DNA from: CBDBCU01 sp965203435
GTDB taxonomy: Bacteria > Chloroflexota > Dehalococcoidia > Lucifugimonadales > UBA3495
Direction of reading: 5' to 3'
DNA: 64,000 bases
NCBI GenBank assembly: GCA_965203435.1
Contig: CBDBCU010000005.1
Span: forward strand, 124,001 to 188,000
In this document: positions 48,819-56,735 of the stretch, piece after piece
Layout: every line of letters begins with the position of its first letter
How positions within the stretch are numbered: position 1 is the stretch's first letter
Made by a program: the position numbers and the translations under genes
The notes under the pieces: model-generated
What the model saw: only the letters and a program-made list of their open reading frames with translations
What the model was told of the DNA's origin: nothing
Databases searched by the model: none

Positions 48819-49772
48819 ATGACCATTGCAGCGGCCTTTGACACCCACCGGTTCATTCAGAGCCTGATTAAGAGCGGCTTTACCGAGCAGCAAGCCGAGG
48901 CGTTGGCTTACGAGCAGGTAAATCTGCTCAACAGCAACTTGTCCACCACCGAGGACTTGGAAAAAGTCCGCCTGTCCACCGAGCAGCGGATTGCGGAACT
49001 CCGCCATTCCACCGAAGCCCACATCGCGGAACTCCGCAGTTCCACGGAAGCTCACATCGCGGAAGTAAAAGCCGATGTGGAGCGGGCGCGGGCGGCCTCT
49101 GAAGCCCAGATTGCGGAACTGAAAACTGAAGTGGAAAGGGCGCGGGCTGAGTCCGAAGCCCGGATTGCGGAAGTGAAAGCCGAGGTGGAAAGGACTCGGT
49201 TGACTACCGAAGCCCAGATTGCGGAATCCCGCCGTTCCACCGAGGTCCAGATTGCGGAAGTGAAAGCCGACGTGGAAAGGGCGCGGGCGGCGTCTGAAGC
49301 CCAGATTGCGGAATCCCGCCGTTCCACCGAGGCCCAGATTGCGGAAGTGAGAGCCGACGTGGAAAGGGCGCGGTCTGAGTCCGAAGCTCAGATTGCGGAA
49401 GTGAAAGCCGACGTAGAAAAGGCGCGGCTGGCTACCGAGGCCCAGATTTCGGAATTTCGCCGCTCCTCCACCGATGAAATGGCAAAATTCCGCTTGGACA
49501 TCGCTGCCCAGCTCGAGCAAACCCGCCAGGAATTCGCCGACGAAATGGCGAAGCATCGCCGGGAAGTCGCCGCCCAACTGGAGCAACACCGCCAGGAAGT
49601 CGCCGCCCAATTGGAGATGCACCGCCAAGCGTCCGCCGACGATATGAACAAACTCAACCTTACCATCGCGGACAAAATCCAGTCGGCCAAGTACGATTTG
49701 GTTAAGTGGTTTTTCCCGGCTTTTGTCGCCTTGGCCGGCCTTATTATCGCCTTGGCCGCCTTTGTGGATTAG
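48819..49772 (+). CDS. DUF1640-like long coiled-coil protein with C-terminal membrane anchor
   Basis: 317 residues from 48819 (longer starts possible). The head AAFDTHRFIQSLIKSGFTEQ, QAEALAYEQVNLLN matches DUF1640, the family related to mitochondrial MCUR1/CCDC90 coiled-coil proteins. Then comes ~170 residues of repeated helix built from 18-residue (EAQIAEVKADVERARAAS type) and 11-residue (EAQIAESRRST type) units, a further coiled coil (MAKHRREVAAQLEQHRQEVA), and one membrane segment at the end (VKWFFPAFVALAGLIIALAA). The usual family length is near 170, so the repeat region is an expansion. Function unknown; likely a membrane-tethered scaffold. Confidence 0.75.
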   Translation: MTIAAAFDTHRFIQSLIKSGFTEQQAEALAYEQVNLLNSNLSTTEDLEKVRLSTEQRIAELRHSTEAHIAELRSSTEAHIAEVKADVERARAASEAQIAELKTEVERARAESEARIAEVKAEVERTRLTTEAQIAESRRSTEVQIAEVKADVERARAASEAQIAESRRSTEAQIAEVRADVERARSESEAQIAEVKADVEKARLATEAQISEFRRSSTDEMAKFRLDIAAQLEQTRQEFADEMAKHRREVAAQLEQHRQEVAAQLEMHRQASADDMNKLNLTIADKIQSAKYDLVKWFFPAFVALAGLIIALAAFVD

Positions 49773-49925
49773 GGCGGGGCAACCCGATCCTGGCTGGCCC
49801 CTTCGTTGGCGCGGCAAGTTTTCTTGGGGGACTATCCAATCCCTTTATCCCGGAACTCTTACCGGAGGAATGGTTCCCAGGGCGACAAAAGCGGGGCAGC
49901 AAAATCCAATTCCGCCAAAAGGGCT

Positions 49926-49954
49926 TTGCATTTTTCCCCGGGATGGATTATCAT
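49926..49954 (+). promoter_or_regulatory. Promoter of ftsH
   Basis: -35 TTGCAT (49926-49931), 17-bp spacer, -10 TATCAT (49949-49954); TATAAA overlaps just after. It lies ~70 nt before the ftsH start. Confidence 0.65.
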
Positions 49955-50026
49955 ATAAAAGTTGCGGCCGCGGCCCCGGGCGGCGGCCCTCCGGGAAACC
50001 CAGGCCCAATCCGAAAAGGGGATGCT

Positions 50027-52018
50027 ATGGGAAACAGTCGCTGGCTGCGTAACAGTCTGGTCTATCTGCTCATCATCATCGGGGTGATTGTCATTTTCTA
50101 CACCCTGATTCCCGCCTTTGGCTCCAGCAAAGACCTGCCCCTTACCGAGGTGCTGACCGACGCCCGCAATGGGGAGGTCAGCGAAATCATCGTGGACGGC
50201 GACAAGCTGACCGTCATTCCCCTGATTTCCGGCGGGGCCGACGGCGTCCAATACACCAGTCGGATGGACGCCCAAACCGACCTGATGCGCCTGCTGGCCG
50301 ACAACGATATTGAAACCGGCCCCACCGGAGTGCAGGTGATGTTCAAGGGTTCCGGCGGCCTGGGCAGTTTCCTGGGGTTGCTGCTGAACTTCCTGCCGCT
50401 CATCTTTTTCGGCGGCCTCATCCTCTTTATGATGCGCCAGGCTCAGGGCAGCAACAATCAGACCATGAGCTTCGGCCGCAGCCGGGCGCGGATGATGCCC
50501 TTTAACCGCCCCACGGTGACCTTTACCGATGTGGCCGGGGTGGACGAGGCCAAAACCGAGCTGGAGGAAGTGGTCGATTTCCTCAAATACCCGGAACGAT
50601 TTCTTTCCCTGGGGGCGCGCATCCCCAAGGGCGTGCTGCTGGTAGGGCAGCCCGGCACCGGCAAAACCCTGCTGGCCCGGGCTGTGGCCGGCGAGGCCGG
50701 CGTGCCGTTCTTTCATATCAGCGGCAGCGAGTTCGTGGAAATGTTCGTCGGCGTCGGCGCGGCCCGGGTGCGGGATCTGTTCGACCAGGCCAAGCGCAAC
50801 GCCCCCTGCATCGTCTTTGTCGATGAAATCGACGCCGTCGGCCGCCATCGCGGCGCCGGCCTGGGTGGCGGCCACGACGAACGGGAACAGACCCTGAACC
50901 AGATCCTGGTGGAAATGGACGGTTTCGAGACCAATACCAACATCATCGTCATCGCCGCCACCAACCGCCCGGACATTCTGGATCCGGCCCTGCTGCGGCC
51001 AGGCCGTTTTGACCGCCGGGTAACGCTGGATTTGCCCGATGTGGTGGGCCGCCAGGCCATCCTGAAAGTCCACGCCGCCGGCAAGCCGCTGGCTCCGGAA
51101 ATCAACCTGGACACCCTGGCCAAGGAAACCCCCGGGTTCAGCGGGGCCGACCTGTCCAACCTGATTAACGAGGCCGCCCTGCTGGCCGCCCGCAAGAACA
51201 GCAAGAATATCGCCATGCCCGATTTCGAGGAGGCGGTGGAACGGGTCATCGCCGGCCCGGAGCGCAAGAGCCGGGTCATCAGCAGTCGGGAAAAGGAAAT
51301 GACCGCCTATCACGAGGCCGGCCATGCCCTGGTCGCCTGGGCCTTGCCCCACGCCGACCGGGTGCATAAGATTTCCATTATCGCCCGGGGCAGTATGGGC
51401 GGCCATACCACCCTGCTGCCGGAGGAGGATCGCTACCTCTGGACCAAGAACCAGTTTCTGGATATGATGGCCGTCACCATGGGCGGCCGGGTGGCCGAGG
51501 AGCAAATCTTTGACGAGGTGACCACCGGGGCCAGCAACGACCTGGAACGGGCCACCAAGATTGCCCTCAGTATGATTAAGCGCTACGGGATGAGCGTGGA
51601 ACTGGGGCCGCGCACCTTTGGCAAGCGGGAGGAGCTGGTTTTCCTGGGCCGGGAAATCAGCGAGGAACGGGACTACGGCGACAAGGTGGCCGAGGAAATT
51701 GACCAGGAAGTCAAAGACCTGGTCAAGAACGCCTATCAGCAGGCGTGCCAAATCCTGACCGAGCATAAGCCCAAGCTGGTGCGGATTGCCGAGTATCTGA
51801 TTGAACACGAGGCGGTGTCCGGCGAGGAACTGAATCGCCTGTTCAATGCCGAGGATGGCGACTTGGAACCGGGCGGGCCGCCGCCGGTAACGCCGCCGGA
51901 GCCGCCGCCCTACGCCCCCAAACCGGAGCCGCCGCCCTATGCCCCCCAGCCGGCCCCGTCCCTGTCCAGCCACAGCGCGCCGCCCACCTTGGGCGCCGGC
52001 GCGGTAGGGGATGACTGA
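50027..52018 (+). CDS. ftsH: ATP-dependent zinc metalloprotease FtsH
   Basis: A 663-residue membrane protease from the ATG at 50027 (AAAGGGG upstream). Two membrane segments (SLVYLLIIIGVIVIFYTLIP near 10-30, FLPLIFFGGLILFMM near 118-135) bracket the external domain. AAA ATPase: Walker A GQPGTGKT (~206), Walker B IVFVDEIDAVG (~264), SRH NRPDILDPALLRPGRFDRR. Zinc site HEAGH (~428) and the later Asp in TTGASNDLERAT. It degrades membrane and short-lived cytoplasmic proteins. The tail is Pro-rich (PEPPPYAPKPEPPPYAPQPA) and probably disordered. Its usual modulators HflK and HflC are encoded at 57364-59476. Confidence 0.96.
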   Translation: MGNSRWLRNSLVYLLIIIGVIVIFYTLIPAFGSSKDLPLTEVLTDARNGEVSEIIVDGDKLTVIPLISGGADGVQYTSRMDAQTDLMRLLADNDIETGPTGVQVMFKGSGGLGSFLGLLLNFLPLIFFGGLILFMMRQAQGSNNQTMSFGRSRARMMPFNRPTVTFTDVAGVDEAKTELEEVVDFLKYPERFLSLGARIPKGVLLVGQPGTGKTLLARAVAGEAGVPFFHISGSEFVEMFVGVGAARVRDLFDQAKRNAPCIVFVDEIDAVGRHRGAGLGGGHDEREQTLNQILVEMDGFETNTNIIVIAATNRPDILDPALLRPGRFDRRVTLDLPDVVGRQAILKVHAAGKPLAPEINLDTLAKETPGFSGADLSNLINEAALLAARKNSKNIAMPDFEEAVERVIAGPERKSRVISSREKEMTAYHEAGHALVAWALPHADRVHKISIIARGSMGGHTTLLPEEDRYLWTKNQFLDMMAVTMGGRVAEEQIFDEVTTGASNDLERATKIALSMIKRYGMSVELGPRTFGKREELVFLGREISEERDYGDKVAEEIDQEVKDLVKNAYQQACQILTEHKPKLVRIAEYLIEHEAVSGEELNRLFNAEDGDLEPGGPPPVTPPEPPPYAPKPEPPPYAPQPAPSLSSHSAPPTLGAGAVGDD

Positions 52019-52047
52019 CCCCGGTTTGCCACCGGTTACTGACGGAC

Positions 52048-52086
52048 AAAATCCGGGGCGGGACTTTAGACCCGCCCCGGATTTTT
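52048..52086 (+). terminator. Rho-independent terminator after ftsH
   Basis: Perfect stem of 13-15 bp (AATCCGGGGCGGG / CCCGCCCCGGATT), 8-nt loop ACTTTAGA, ending in a T-run. Confidence 0.9.
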
Positions 52087-52178
52087 GGCTTTGCGGCCGG
52101 GTGGCGCTCAAACAAAAGCCGACCGGTAATCCGGAAAAGGCCGGCGCTCCGGCAATCGTCCTTCCCGCCGCCCCCTAC

Positions 52179-52277
52179 CGTCATTCCCGCGTAAGCGGGA
52201 ATCCCGAACGGTACTGAAAAGACCAGCCCATTGACAGCCGGCCGCCGCCAGATTCCCGCTTACGCGGGAATGACGGT
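52179..52277. repeat. R1 repeat
   Basis: Intact copy; interior GAACGGTACTGAAAAGACCA then GACAGCCGGCCGCCGCCAG. Confidence 0.85.
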
Positions 52278-52331
52278 TGAGGGGCCGGGAATGACAGCAA
52301 TGGCGCAACAGCCGCCGGCTATCGGCCAGTG

Positions 52332-52340
52332 TGTTACAAT
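52332..52340 (+). promoter_or_regulatory. Extended -10 promoter of PaREP1-like copy 3
   Basis: TGTTACAAT, 37 nt before the ATG, as in the other two copies. Confidence 0.55.
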
Positions 52341-52377
52341 AACCTCAATTCAAATAGTCCGACCGGAGGTATCCCTT

Positions 52378-52911
52378 ATGACCACCTTGCCCCTGGATAC
52401 GGCTCCCGGCCCGTCGCCGGACGAGGAAGCGGTTCGCAACGCCGGCATCAGTGCCGAGTTGCTGGAAAAGGCTTGGGCGGAATTGGCCGCCGGCGATTTG
52501 CTGCAAGCCTCGGAAAAGGCTTGGGGCGCGGCGGCTTGGGCCATCAAGACCGTCGCCGAAAGGCGCCGCTGGTTCAGCGAAGCCGACTGGAAACTGCATC
52601 GCGCCGTCACCGTCTTTGCCGAGGAATTGGGCAAGCCGGAGCTTGCGGCCTACTATGCCCTGGCCCGGTACGCCCATTTCAACTACTACCGCCACGAATA
52701 CCACGCCCGGGAGATTGAGCAGGCCATTGCGGCCGCGGCGTCCGTGGTGGCGTTGCTGGCCCCGGCCTTGGCGGCCGACTACCAGCCGCCCTATGTCGAC
52801 GCCGCCACGGAAACGCTGATCCGCACCTTGGAACAGCCCACCAGCGCCCCGGATCGGCATCGGTTGACCAACGGCCGCCCGCCAATAGATGCGCGGCCGC
52901 CCGTGGGTTAG
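52378..52911 (+). CDS. PaREP1-like helical protein (copy 3 of 3)
   Basis: A 177-residue protein with GGAGG before the ATG. N-terminal ~72 and C-terminal ~55 residues are almost the same as in copy 2; the central ~50 residues differ (HRAVTVFAEELGKPELAAYY here). Conserved features are AGDLLQASEKAWGAAAWAIK, AERRRWFSEADWKL and HFNYYRHEYHAREIE. The downstream flank also carries the same R1 subtype as copy 2, so a block including repeat and gene was duplicated. No partner toxin or enzyme gene adjoins any copy. Confidence 0.7.
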   Translation: MTTLPLDTAPGPSPDEEAVRNAGISAELLEKAWAELAAGDLLQASEKAWGAAAWAIKTVAERRRWFSEADWKLHRAVTVFAEELGKPELAAYYALARYAHFNYYRHEYHAREIEQAIAAAASVVALLAPALAADYQPPYVDAATETLIRTLEQPTSAPDRHRLTNGRPPIDARPPVG

Positions 52912-53007
52912 GGGGGCGGCGACAATCGGCGTCAACAGCTCCCGGCGGGGCAATGGCGTAAAAGAACCGTCCTTCCCGCCGCCCGCCTACCGTCCTTCCC
53001 GCGGCCC

Positions 53008-53115
53008 GCCTACCGTCCTTCCCGCGTAAGCGGGAATCCCGAACGGTACTGCGTCAGACAAGCCGGCTTAGGGCAGGCATTTCGGGATTCCCGCTTACGC
53101 GGGAAGGACGGTAGC
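53008..53115. repeat. R1 repeat (GCCGGCTTGTCTGACGCAG subtype)
   Basis: Interior ACTGCGTCAGACAAGCCGGC in the orientation opposite to the copy at 42688, consistent with the gene and repeat having moved as one block. Two further short left ends precede it. Confidence 0.85.
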
Positions 53116-53147
53116 GTGGGACGGGAATCCAACGGTTGCCTGCCGCC

Positions 53148-53450
53148 TCACTCCGTAGCCGCCGCCGTTTCCGATTCCGTTTCCCCGTCTCCCTCCCCCG
53201 CCAGCGGCAGGCTGCGGTAGTAGAGACCCCACTGCTGCATCAGGGCGGCTACCCGCTTATCCTCCAGGGCCAGCAGTTCCCGAAAAAAGCCGGCCAGGGC
53301 GTGGCCCGGCATCCGCTCCGGAGTGCAGACCCAGCTGCGTTCCGCCGGCACTACATACAGCAGTCCGTTCTGATGGGAACAGCCCGCTTGAATCCGCGTC
53401 AAATCCGCGCCGGGGTTAATGGTCAGCCCGCCTTGCCCGTTATCCGCCAT
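53148..53450 (-). CDS. Small protein of unknown function, 100 residues
   Basis: From the ATG at 53450, with GGGAGG 11 nt upstream. It begins MADNGQGGLTINPGADLTRI, then has GCSHQNGLLYVVPAERSWVC, PGHALAGFFRELLALEDKRV and AALMQQWGLYYRSLPLAG, with an acidic tail (EGDGETESETAAATE). No family recognised. The leftmost array-type promoter (near 53723) points toward it, about 250 nt away. Confidence 0.55.
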   Translation of the reverse strand: MADNGQGGLTINPGADLTRIQAGCSHQNGLLYVVPAERSWVCTPERMPGHALAGFFRELLALEDKRVAALMQQWGLYYRSLPLAGEGDGETESETAAATE

Positions 53451-53806
53451 TGGCCTTGCCGCCTCCCGCAAAAGTTTGTGGGGGGATTATACGCTCCGGG
53501 CCGGGACAAGGCAAAACCCGGCCGCTGATTTTTCCTGACCACCCTATCCGGTATATCCAGTTAATCCCTGTTAACCGGGAAATTGGATAATTTCCGGGTA
53601 TTATCAACCGGCGTTGGCACCGGTTAAAATAGCGGAAATTCACCTTTTCCCGAATTGCCCATCCCGCCGGATATGCTGGCGGATGGGATGGGCTATTCTA
53701 GGATTGAACCGGCAAGGTCTGTCAACGGGCTGGCTGTCAGTACCGGGGGATGGATATGGATGCGGCCGGGCGCGGGGCAACTGCCGGCCCCACGCCCGGA
53801 ACCGGG

Positions 53807-54193
53807 TTACTTTCCTCCTTCCTGCTCCAGCAGTTCCGCCACGGTAATCCCCTTCTCTTGGGCTACCCGTTTCAGGACGGGCATATACCGTTGCTCAGTC
53901 TCCTGGCGAGCTTCCCGCCGCCCCTCCTCCCGCAGGGATTCCTTTACCGCTTGGTGCTTTTCCCACGCCCAGAACATCCGGCGTACACCTCCTTCGATGG
54001 TTACGGCTACCATGCCGTAGATTGCCGCGCCCAAGTCCACCATATCGGCGGCTACTTTCAGATTGGCCGCCAGATCCCCTTGCCCGCCCGTCGTCAGCCA
54101 GGTCAGCAGGGCAGTTACCCCGCAAGCGCCAAAGGGCGCGGCCAAGAGATGCCGCCGCGGCCACCGCATTTCCCACCACTTTTCCGGTTCCAT
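53807..54193 (-). CDS. Array membrane protein A, 128 residues
   Basis: Starts MEPEKWWEMRWPRRHLLAAP. Two hydrophobic stretches (HLLAAPFGACGVTALLTWLT and MVDLGAAIYGMVAVTIEGG) are followed by VRRMFWAWEKHQAVKESLRE and a charged helix. This copy has the most divergent tail: REEGRREARQETEQRYMPVL then KRVAQEKGITVAELLEQEGG. Own promoter upstream. Function unknown; related in plan to the protein at 35774. Confidence 0.75.
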   Translation of the reverse strand: MEPEKWWEMRWPRRHLLAAPFGACGVTALLTWLTTGGQGDLAANLKVAADMVDLGAAIYGMVAVTIEGGVRRMFWAWEKHQAVKESLREEGRREARQETEQRYMPVLKRVAQEKGITVAELLEQEGGK

Positions 54194-54361
54194 AGACCTC
54201 TCCGATTCCCGAATTTTCCCGGCCCGCCGGGTATGCTGCGGGACGGGATGGCCTATTCTAGGGTTGAACCGGCAAGGTCTGTCAATGGGACGGCTGTCAG
54301 TGACCCAGATATGGATGCGGCCGGGCGCGAGGTTGGCGGTTGCCCCACGCCCGGAACCGGG

Positions 54362-54760
54362 TTACTCCTCCGACTGCGGCGGCAGCAGTTCCGACAGGGG
54401 GATGCCCCGCTCCCGGGACACCTTTTCCAGGTGAGCCTGCATCGCCGCCCGGTTTTCCTTGCGGCCTTCCTGCCGGCCCTCCTGCCGCCCCTCCTCCCGC
54501 AGGGATTCCTTTACCGCTTGGTGCTTTTCCCACGCCCAGAACATCCGGCGTACCCCTCCTTCGATGGTTACGGCCACCATGCCGTAGATTGCCGCCCCCA
54601 AGTCCACCATATCGGCGGCTACTTTCAGATTGGCCGCCAGATCCCCTTGCCCGCCCGTCGTCAGCCAGGTCAGCAGGGCTGTTACCCCGCAAGCGCCAAA
54701 GGGCGCGGCCAAGAGATGCCGCCGCGGCCAGCGCATTTCCCACCACTTTTCCGGTTCCAT
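54362..54760 (-). CDS. Array membrane protein B, 132 residues
   Basis: The first ~85 residues are identical to copy A. The tail has a run of 4-residue units, REEG-RQEG-RQEG-RKEN, then RAAMQAHLEKVSRERGIPLS and ELLPPQSEE. The changing number of 12-bp units (compare C and D) suggests slippage. GGAGAGG before the ATG, own promoter. Function unknown. Confidence 0.75.
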   Translation of the reverse strand: MEPEKWWEMRWPRRHLLAAPFGACGVTALLTWLTTGGQGDLAANLKVAADMVDLGAAIYGMVAVTIEGGVRRMFWAWEKHQAVKESLREEGRQEGRQEGRKENRAAMQAHLEKVSRERGIPLSELLPPQSEE

Positions 54761-54925
54761 AGACCTCTCCGGTTCATTGATTGCCCATCCCGCAACTGTG
54801 CTGGCGGATGGGATGGGCTATTCTAGGGTTGAACCGATGAGGTCTGTCAATGGGCCGGCTGTCAGTACCGGGATATGGATGCGGCCGGGCATGGAGCCGA
54901 CGGTTGCCCCCCGCCCGGCGCCGGG

Positions 54926-55336
54926 TTACTCCTCCGACTGCGGCGGCAGCAGTTCCGACAGGGGGATGCCCCGCTCCCGGGACACCCTTTCCAAGTGGGC
55001 TTGCATCGCCGCCCGCTCGGCCTTGCGGCCGGCTTTCCTGCCCTCTACGCGGCCCTCCTGCCGGCCCTCCTGCCGCAGGGATTCCTTTACCGCTTGGTGC
55101 TTTTCCCACGCCCAGAACATCCGGCGTACCCCTCCTTCGATGGTTACGGCTACCATGCCGTAGATTGCCGCGCCCAAGTCCACCATATCGGCGGCTACTT
55201 TCAGATTGGCCGCCAGATCCCCTTGACCGCCCGTCGTCAGCCAAGTCAGCAGGGCCGTGACCCCGCAAGCCCCAAAGGGCGCGGCCAAGAGATGCCGCCG
55301 CGGCCACCGCATTTCCCACCACTTTTCCGGTTCCAT
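54926..55336 (-). CDS. Array membrane protein C, 136 residues
   Basis: Same membrane part. The tail is the longest: RQEG-RQEG-RVEG-RKAG-RKAE before RAAMQAHLERVSRERGIPLS. Own promoter (TTGACA/TAGAAT) and GGAGAGG site. Function unknown; a membrane-tethered helical adaptor or sensor is possible but unproven. Confidence 0.75.
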   Translation of the reverse strand: MEPEKWWEMRWPRRHLLAAPFGACGVTALLTWLTTGGQGDLAANLKVAADMVDLGAAIYGMVAVTIEGGVRRMFWAWEKHQAVKESLRQEGRQEGRVEGRKAGRKAERAAMQAHLERVSRERGIPLSELLPPQSEE

Positions 55337-55502
55337 AGACCTCTCCGATTCCCGAATTGCCCCTCCTGCAACTGCGCTGGCGGATGGGATGGGCTATTCT
55401 AGGGTTGAACCGGTTAGGTCTGTCAATGGGCCGGCTGTCAGTACCGGGGTTATGGATGCGGCCGGGCGTGGGGCAACTGCCTGCCCCCCGCCCGGCCCCG
55501 GG

Positions 55503-55889
55503 TTACTCCTCCGACTGCGGCGGCAACAGTTCCGCCAGGGGGATGCCCCGCTCCCGGGACACCCTTTCCAAGTGGGCCTGCATCGCCGCCCGCTCGGCCT
55601 TGCGGCCGGCTTTGTTGCCCTCCTCCCGCAGGGATTCCTTTACCGCTTGGTGCTTTTCCCACGCCCAGAACATCCGGCGTACCCCTCCTTCGATGGTTAC
55701 GGCCACCATGCCGTAGATTGCCGCGCCCAAGTCCACCATATCGGCGGCTACTTTCAGATTGGCCGCCAGATCCCCTTGCCCGCCCGTCGTCAGCCAAGTC
55801 AGCAGGGCCGTTACCCCGCAAGCGCCAAAGGGCAAGGCCAAGGCGTGCCGCCGCGGCCACCGCATTTCCCACCACTTTTCCGGTTCCAT
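55503..55889 (-). CDS. Array membrane protein D, 128 residues
   Basis: First gene of the array in transcription order. The membrane part has HALALPFGACGVTALLTWLT (slightly changed from the others) and the shortest unit run (REEG-NKAG-RKAE), then RAAMQAHLERVSRERGIPLA. Own promoter at about 55953-55983. Upstream of it lies a further strong promoter and a structured non-coding stretch (56010-56240). Confidence 0.75.
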   Translation of the reverse strand: MEPEKWWEMRWPRRHALALPFGACGVTALLTWLTTGGQGDLAANLKVAADMVDLGAAIYGMVAVTIEGGVRRMFWAWEKHQAVKESLREEGNKAGRKAERAAMQAHLERVSRERGIPLAELLPPQSEE

Positions 55890-56009
55890 AGACCTCTCCG
55901 GTTCCCGAATTGCCCCTCCGGCCGCAGTATCGGCGAATGGGATGGCCTATTCTAGGGTTGAACCGGTTAGGTCTGTCAACAGGCTGGCTGTCAGTGACCG
56001 GGATATGGA

Positions 56010-56240
56010 TGCGGCCTTTGCCGGGGAGCATTGCCGGGTGTGAACCGGCAATGTTGCCGGCAATGGGTCGGTAGCGCCACAGACAGCCTTGAACTTGCTG
56101 CCCCGGGAAACCAGCCGCCAAGGGAGACTCCCGGCCCAGGGGAAAAGGGCCGGCTGGGACGACGATTGCTTGCCGAAAATCCTATCCGGTTAAAAGGCGA
56201 TTGCCCTCGGCGCTGACGGGCAAAAGCCCCCCGGCTATGT
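56010..56240 (-). ncRNA. Candidate structured RNA upstream of the array
   Basis: After the strong promoter at 56247-56275 about 230 nt hold no minus-strand gene but many pairing segments: CCGGCCC/GGGCCGG with loop TTTTCCCCT, an outer CCAGCCG/CGGCTGG, GGCAAT/ATTGCC pairs, and AGCGCC/GGCGCT near the two ends. It matches no riboswitch, RNase P, SRP, 6S or tmRNA signature I know. It may be a leader for the array or a separate small RNA. Confidence 0.35.
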
Positions 56241-56246
56241 TGGGAT

Positions 56247-56275
56247 ATTATAATAGGCCTTGCGCGGTTAGTCAA
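56247..56275 (-). promoter_or_regulatory. Strong minus-strand promoter
   Basis: -35 TTGACT (56270-56275), 17-bp spacer, -10 TATAAT (56247-56252). One of the best sigma-70-type promoters in the window, yet the next gene start is 350 nt downstream. Confidence 0.7.
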
Positions 56276-56288
56276 CCCAGTTTAATTG

Positions 56289-56324
56289 CCATGGATAGAC
56301 CGGATTAACAGGATTTTTTCGCTG
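56289..56324. repeat. R2 left half, separated from its right half by the IS1-family element
   Basis: CATGGATAGACCGGATTAAC at the left. The matching right half (AATCCTGTTAATCCTGTAAA, then TCCATGTTAA) is at 57218-57248 beyond the insertion. Confidence 0.8.
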
Positions 56325-56447
56325 GTCGGGAAAGTTGTTTCCTTAAAGGAATGGCCTTACATAGCAGACGAAAAATCCGGTATTCCTGGCACGGGCAGGC
56401 ATGGTAAAATAGAGGGTAAAATCCCGTCCGGCCAGGAGGAAAATCAG

Positions 56448-56735
56448 ATGCAACGGGTCTATCGTTCTGACTTGCGCTGCCCCCATTGCGGCTCGAACTG
56501 GATGCCCAAAGCCGGGTTTTCCCACGGCAAACAGACTTATCGCTGCGGGGAATGCCACCATCGCCACAGTCCGGAGGGCAATCGCCACTACCATCCGCCC
56601 CAGGTAAAGAGCCAGGCTTGGGAAATGTATGGCGAGGGGATGAGCATCGCGGCCATCAGCCGGGTGCTGAACCTGCCGGAGTTGACGGCGCTTACCTGGA
56701 TTAAAAAAAAGTCCGTCAGGCCGGAGCCGAGTTAG
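56448..56735 (+). CDS. IS1-family InsA-like protein
   Basis: A 95-residue protein starting MQRVYRSDLRCPHCGSNWMP after AGGAGG. The zinc finger CPHC...YRCGECHHR and the helix-turn-helix (YGEGMSIAAISRVLNLPELT) bind the IS ends. Alone it usually represses transposition; after slippage at the A8 run near its end it is extended into the InsB frame to make the transposase. Confidence 0.9.
   Translation: MQRVYRSDLRCPHCGSNWMPKAGFSHGKQTYRCGECHHRHSPEGNRHYHPPQVKSQAWEMYGEGMSIAAISRVLNLPELTALTWIKKKSVRPEPS
56703..56710 (+). promoter_or_regulatory. Programmed -1 frameshift site of the IS1-family element
   Basis: A run of eight A in TTAAAAAAAAG. The downstream frame is -1 relative to InsA and is open through the A run, so slippage joins WIKKK to VRQAGAELEQLAEELL. 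Confidence 0.75.

Larger units (their letters stand above)
53655..56000 (-). repeat. Tandem array: four gene copies, five promoter copies
   Basis: Units of about 567, 576 and 553 bp repeat on the minus strand. Each spacer has TTGACA and, 19 bp on, TAGAAT, then CCCATCCCATCCGCCAGC and a GGAGAGG ribosome-binding site. Spacer copies centre near 53720, 54285, 54850, 55420 and 55975, one more than the genes. In the leftmost the ribosome-binding site and gene are missing. Confidence 0.85.

Noticed and set aside
49859..52111. 750-codon minus-strand open frame over ftsH
   Set aside because: Antisense shadow of the AAA and protease domains of FtsH.
53440..53643. 67-codon minus-strand frame upstream of the 100-residue unknown protein
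   Set aside because: It overlaps the better-supported start at 53450 and has no ribosome-binding site or protein-like composition.
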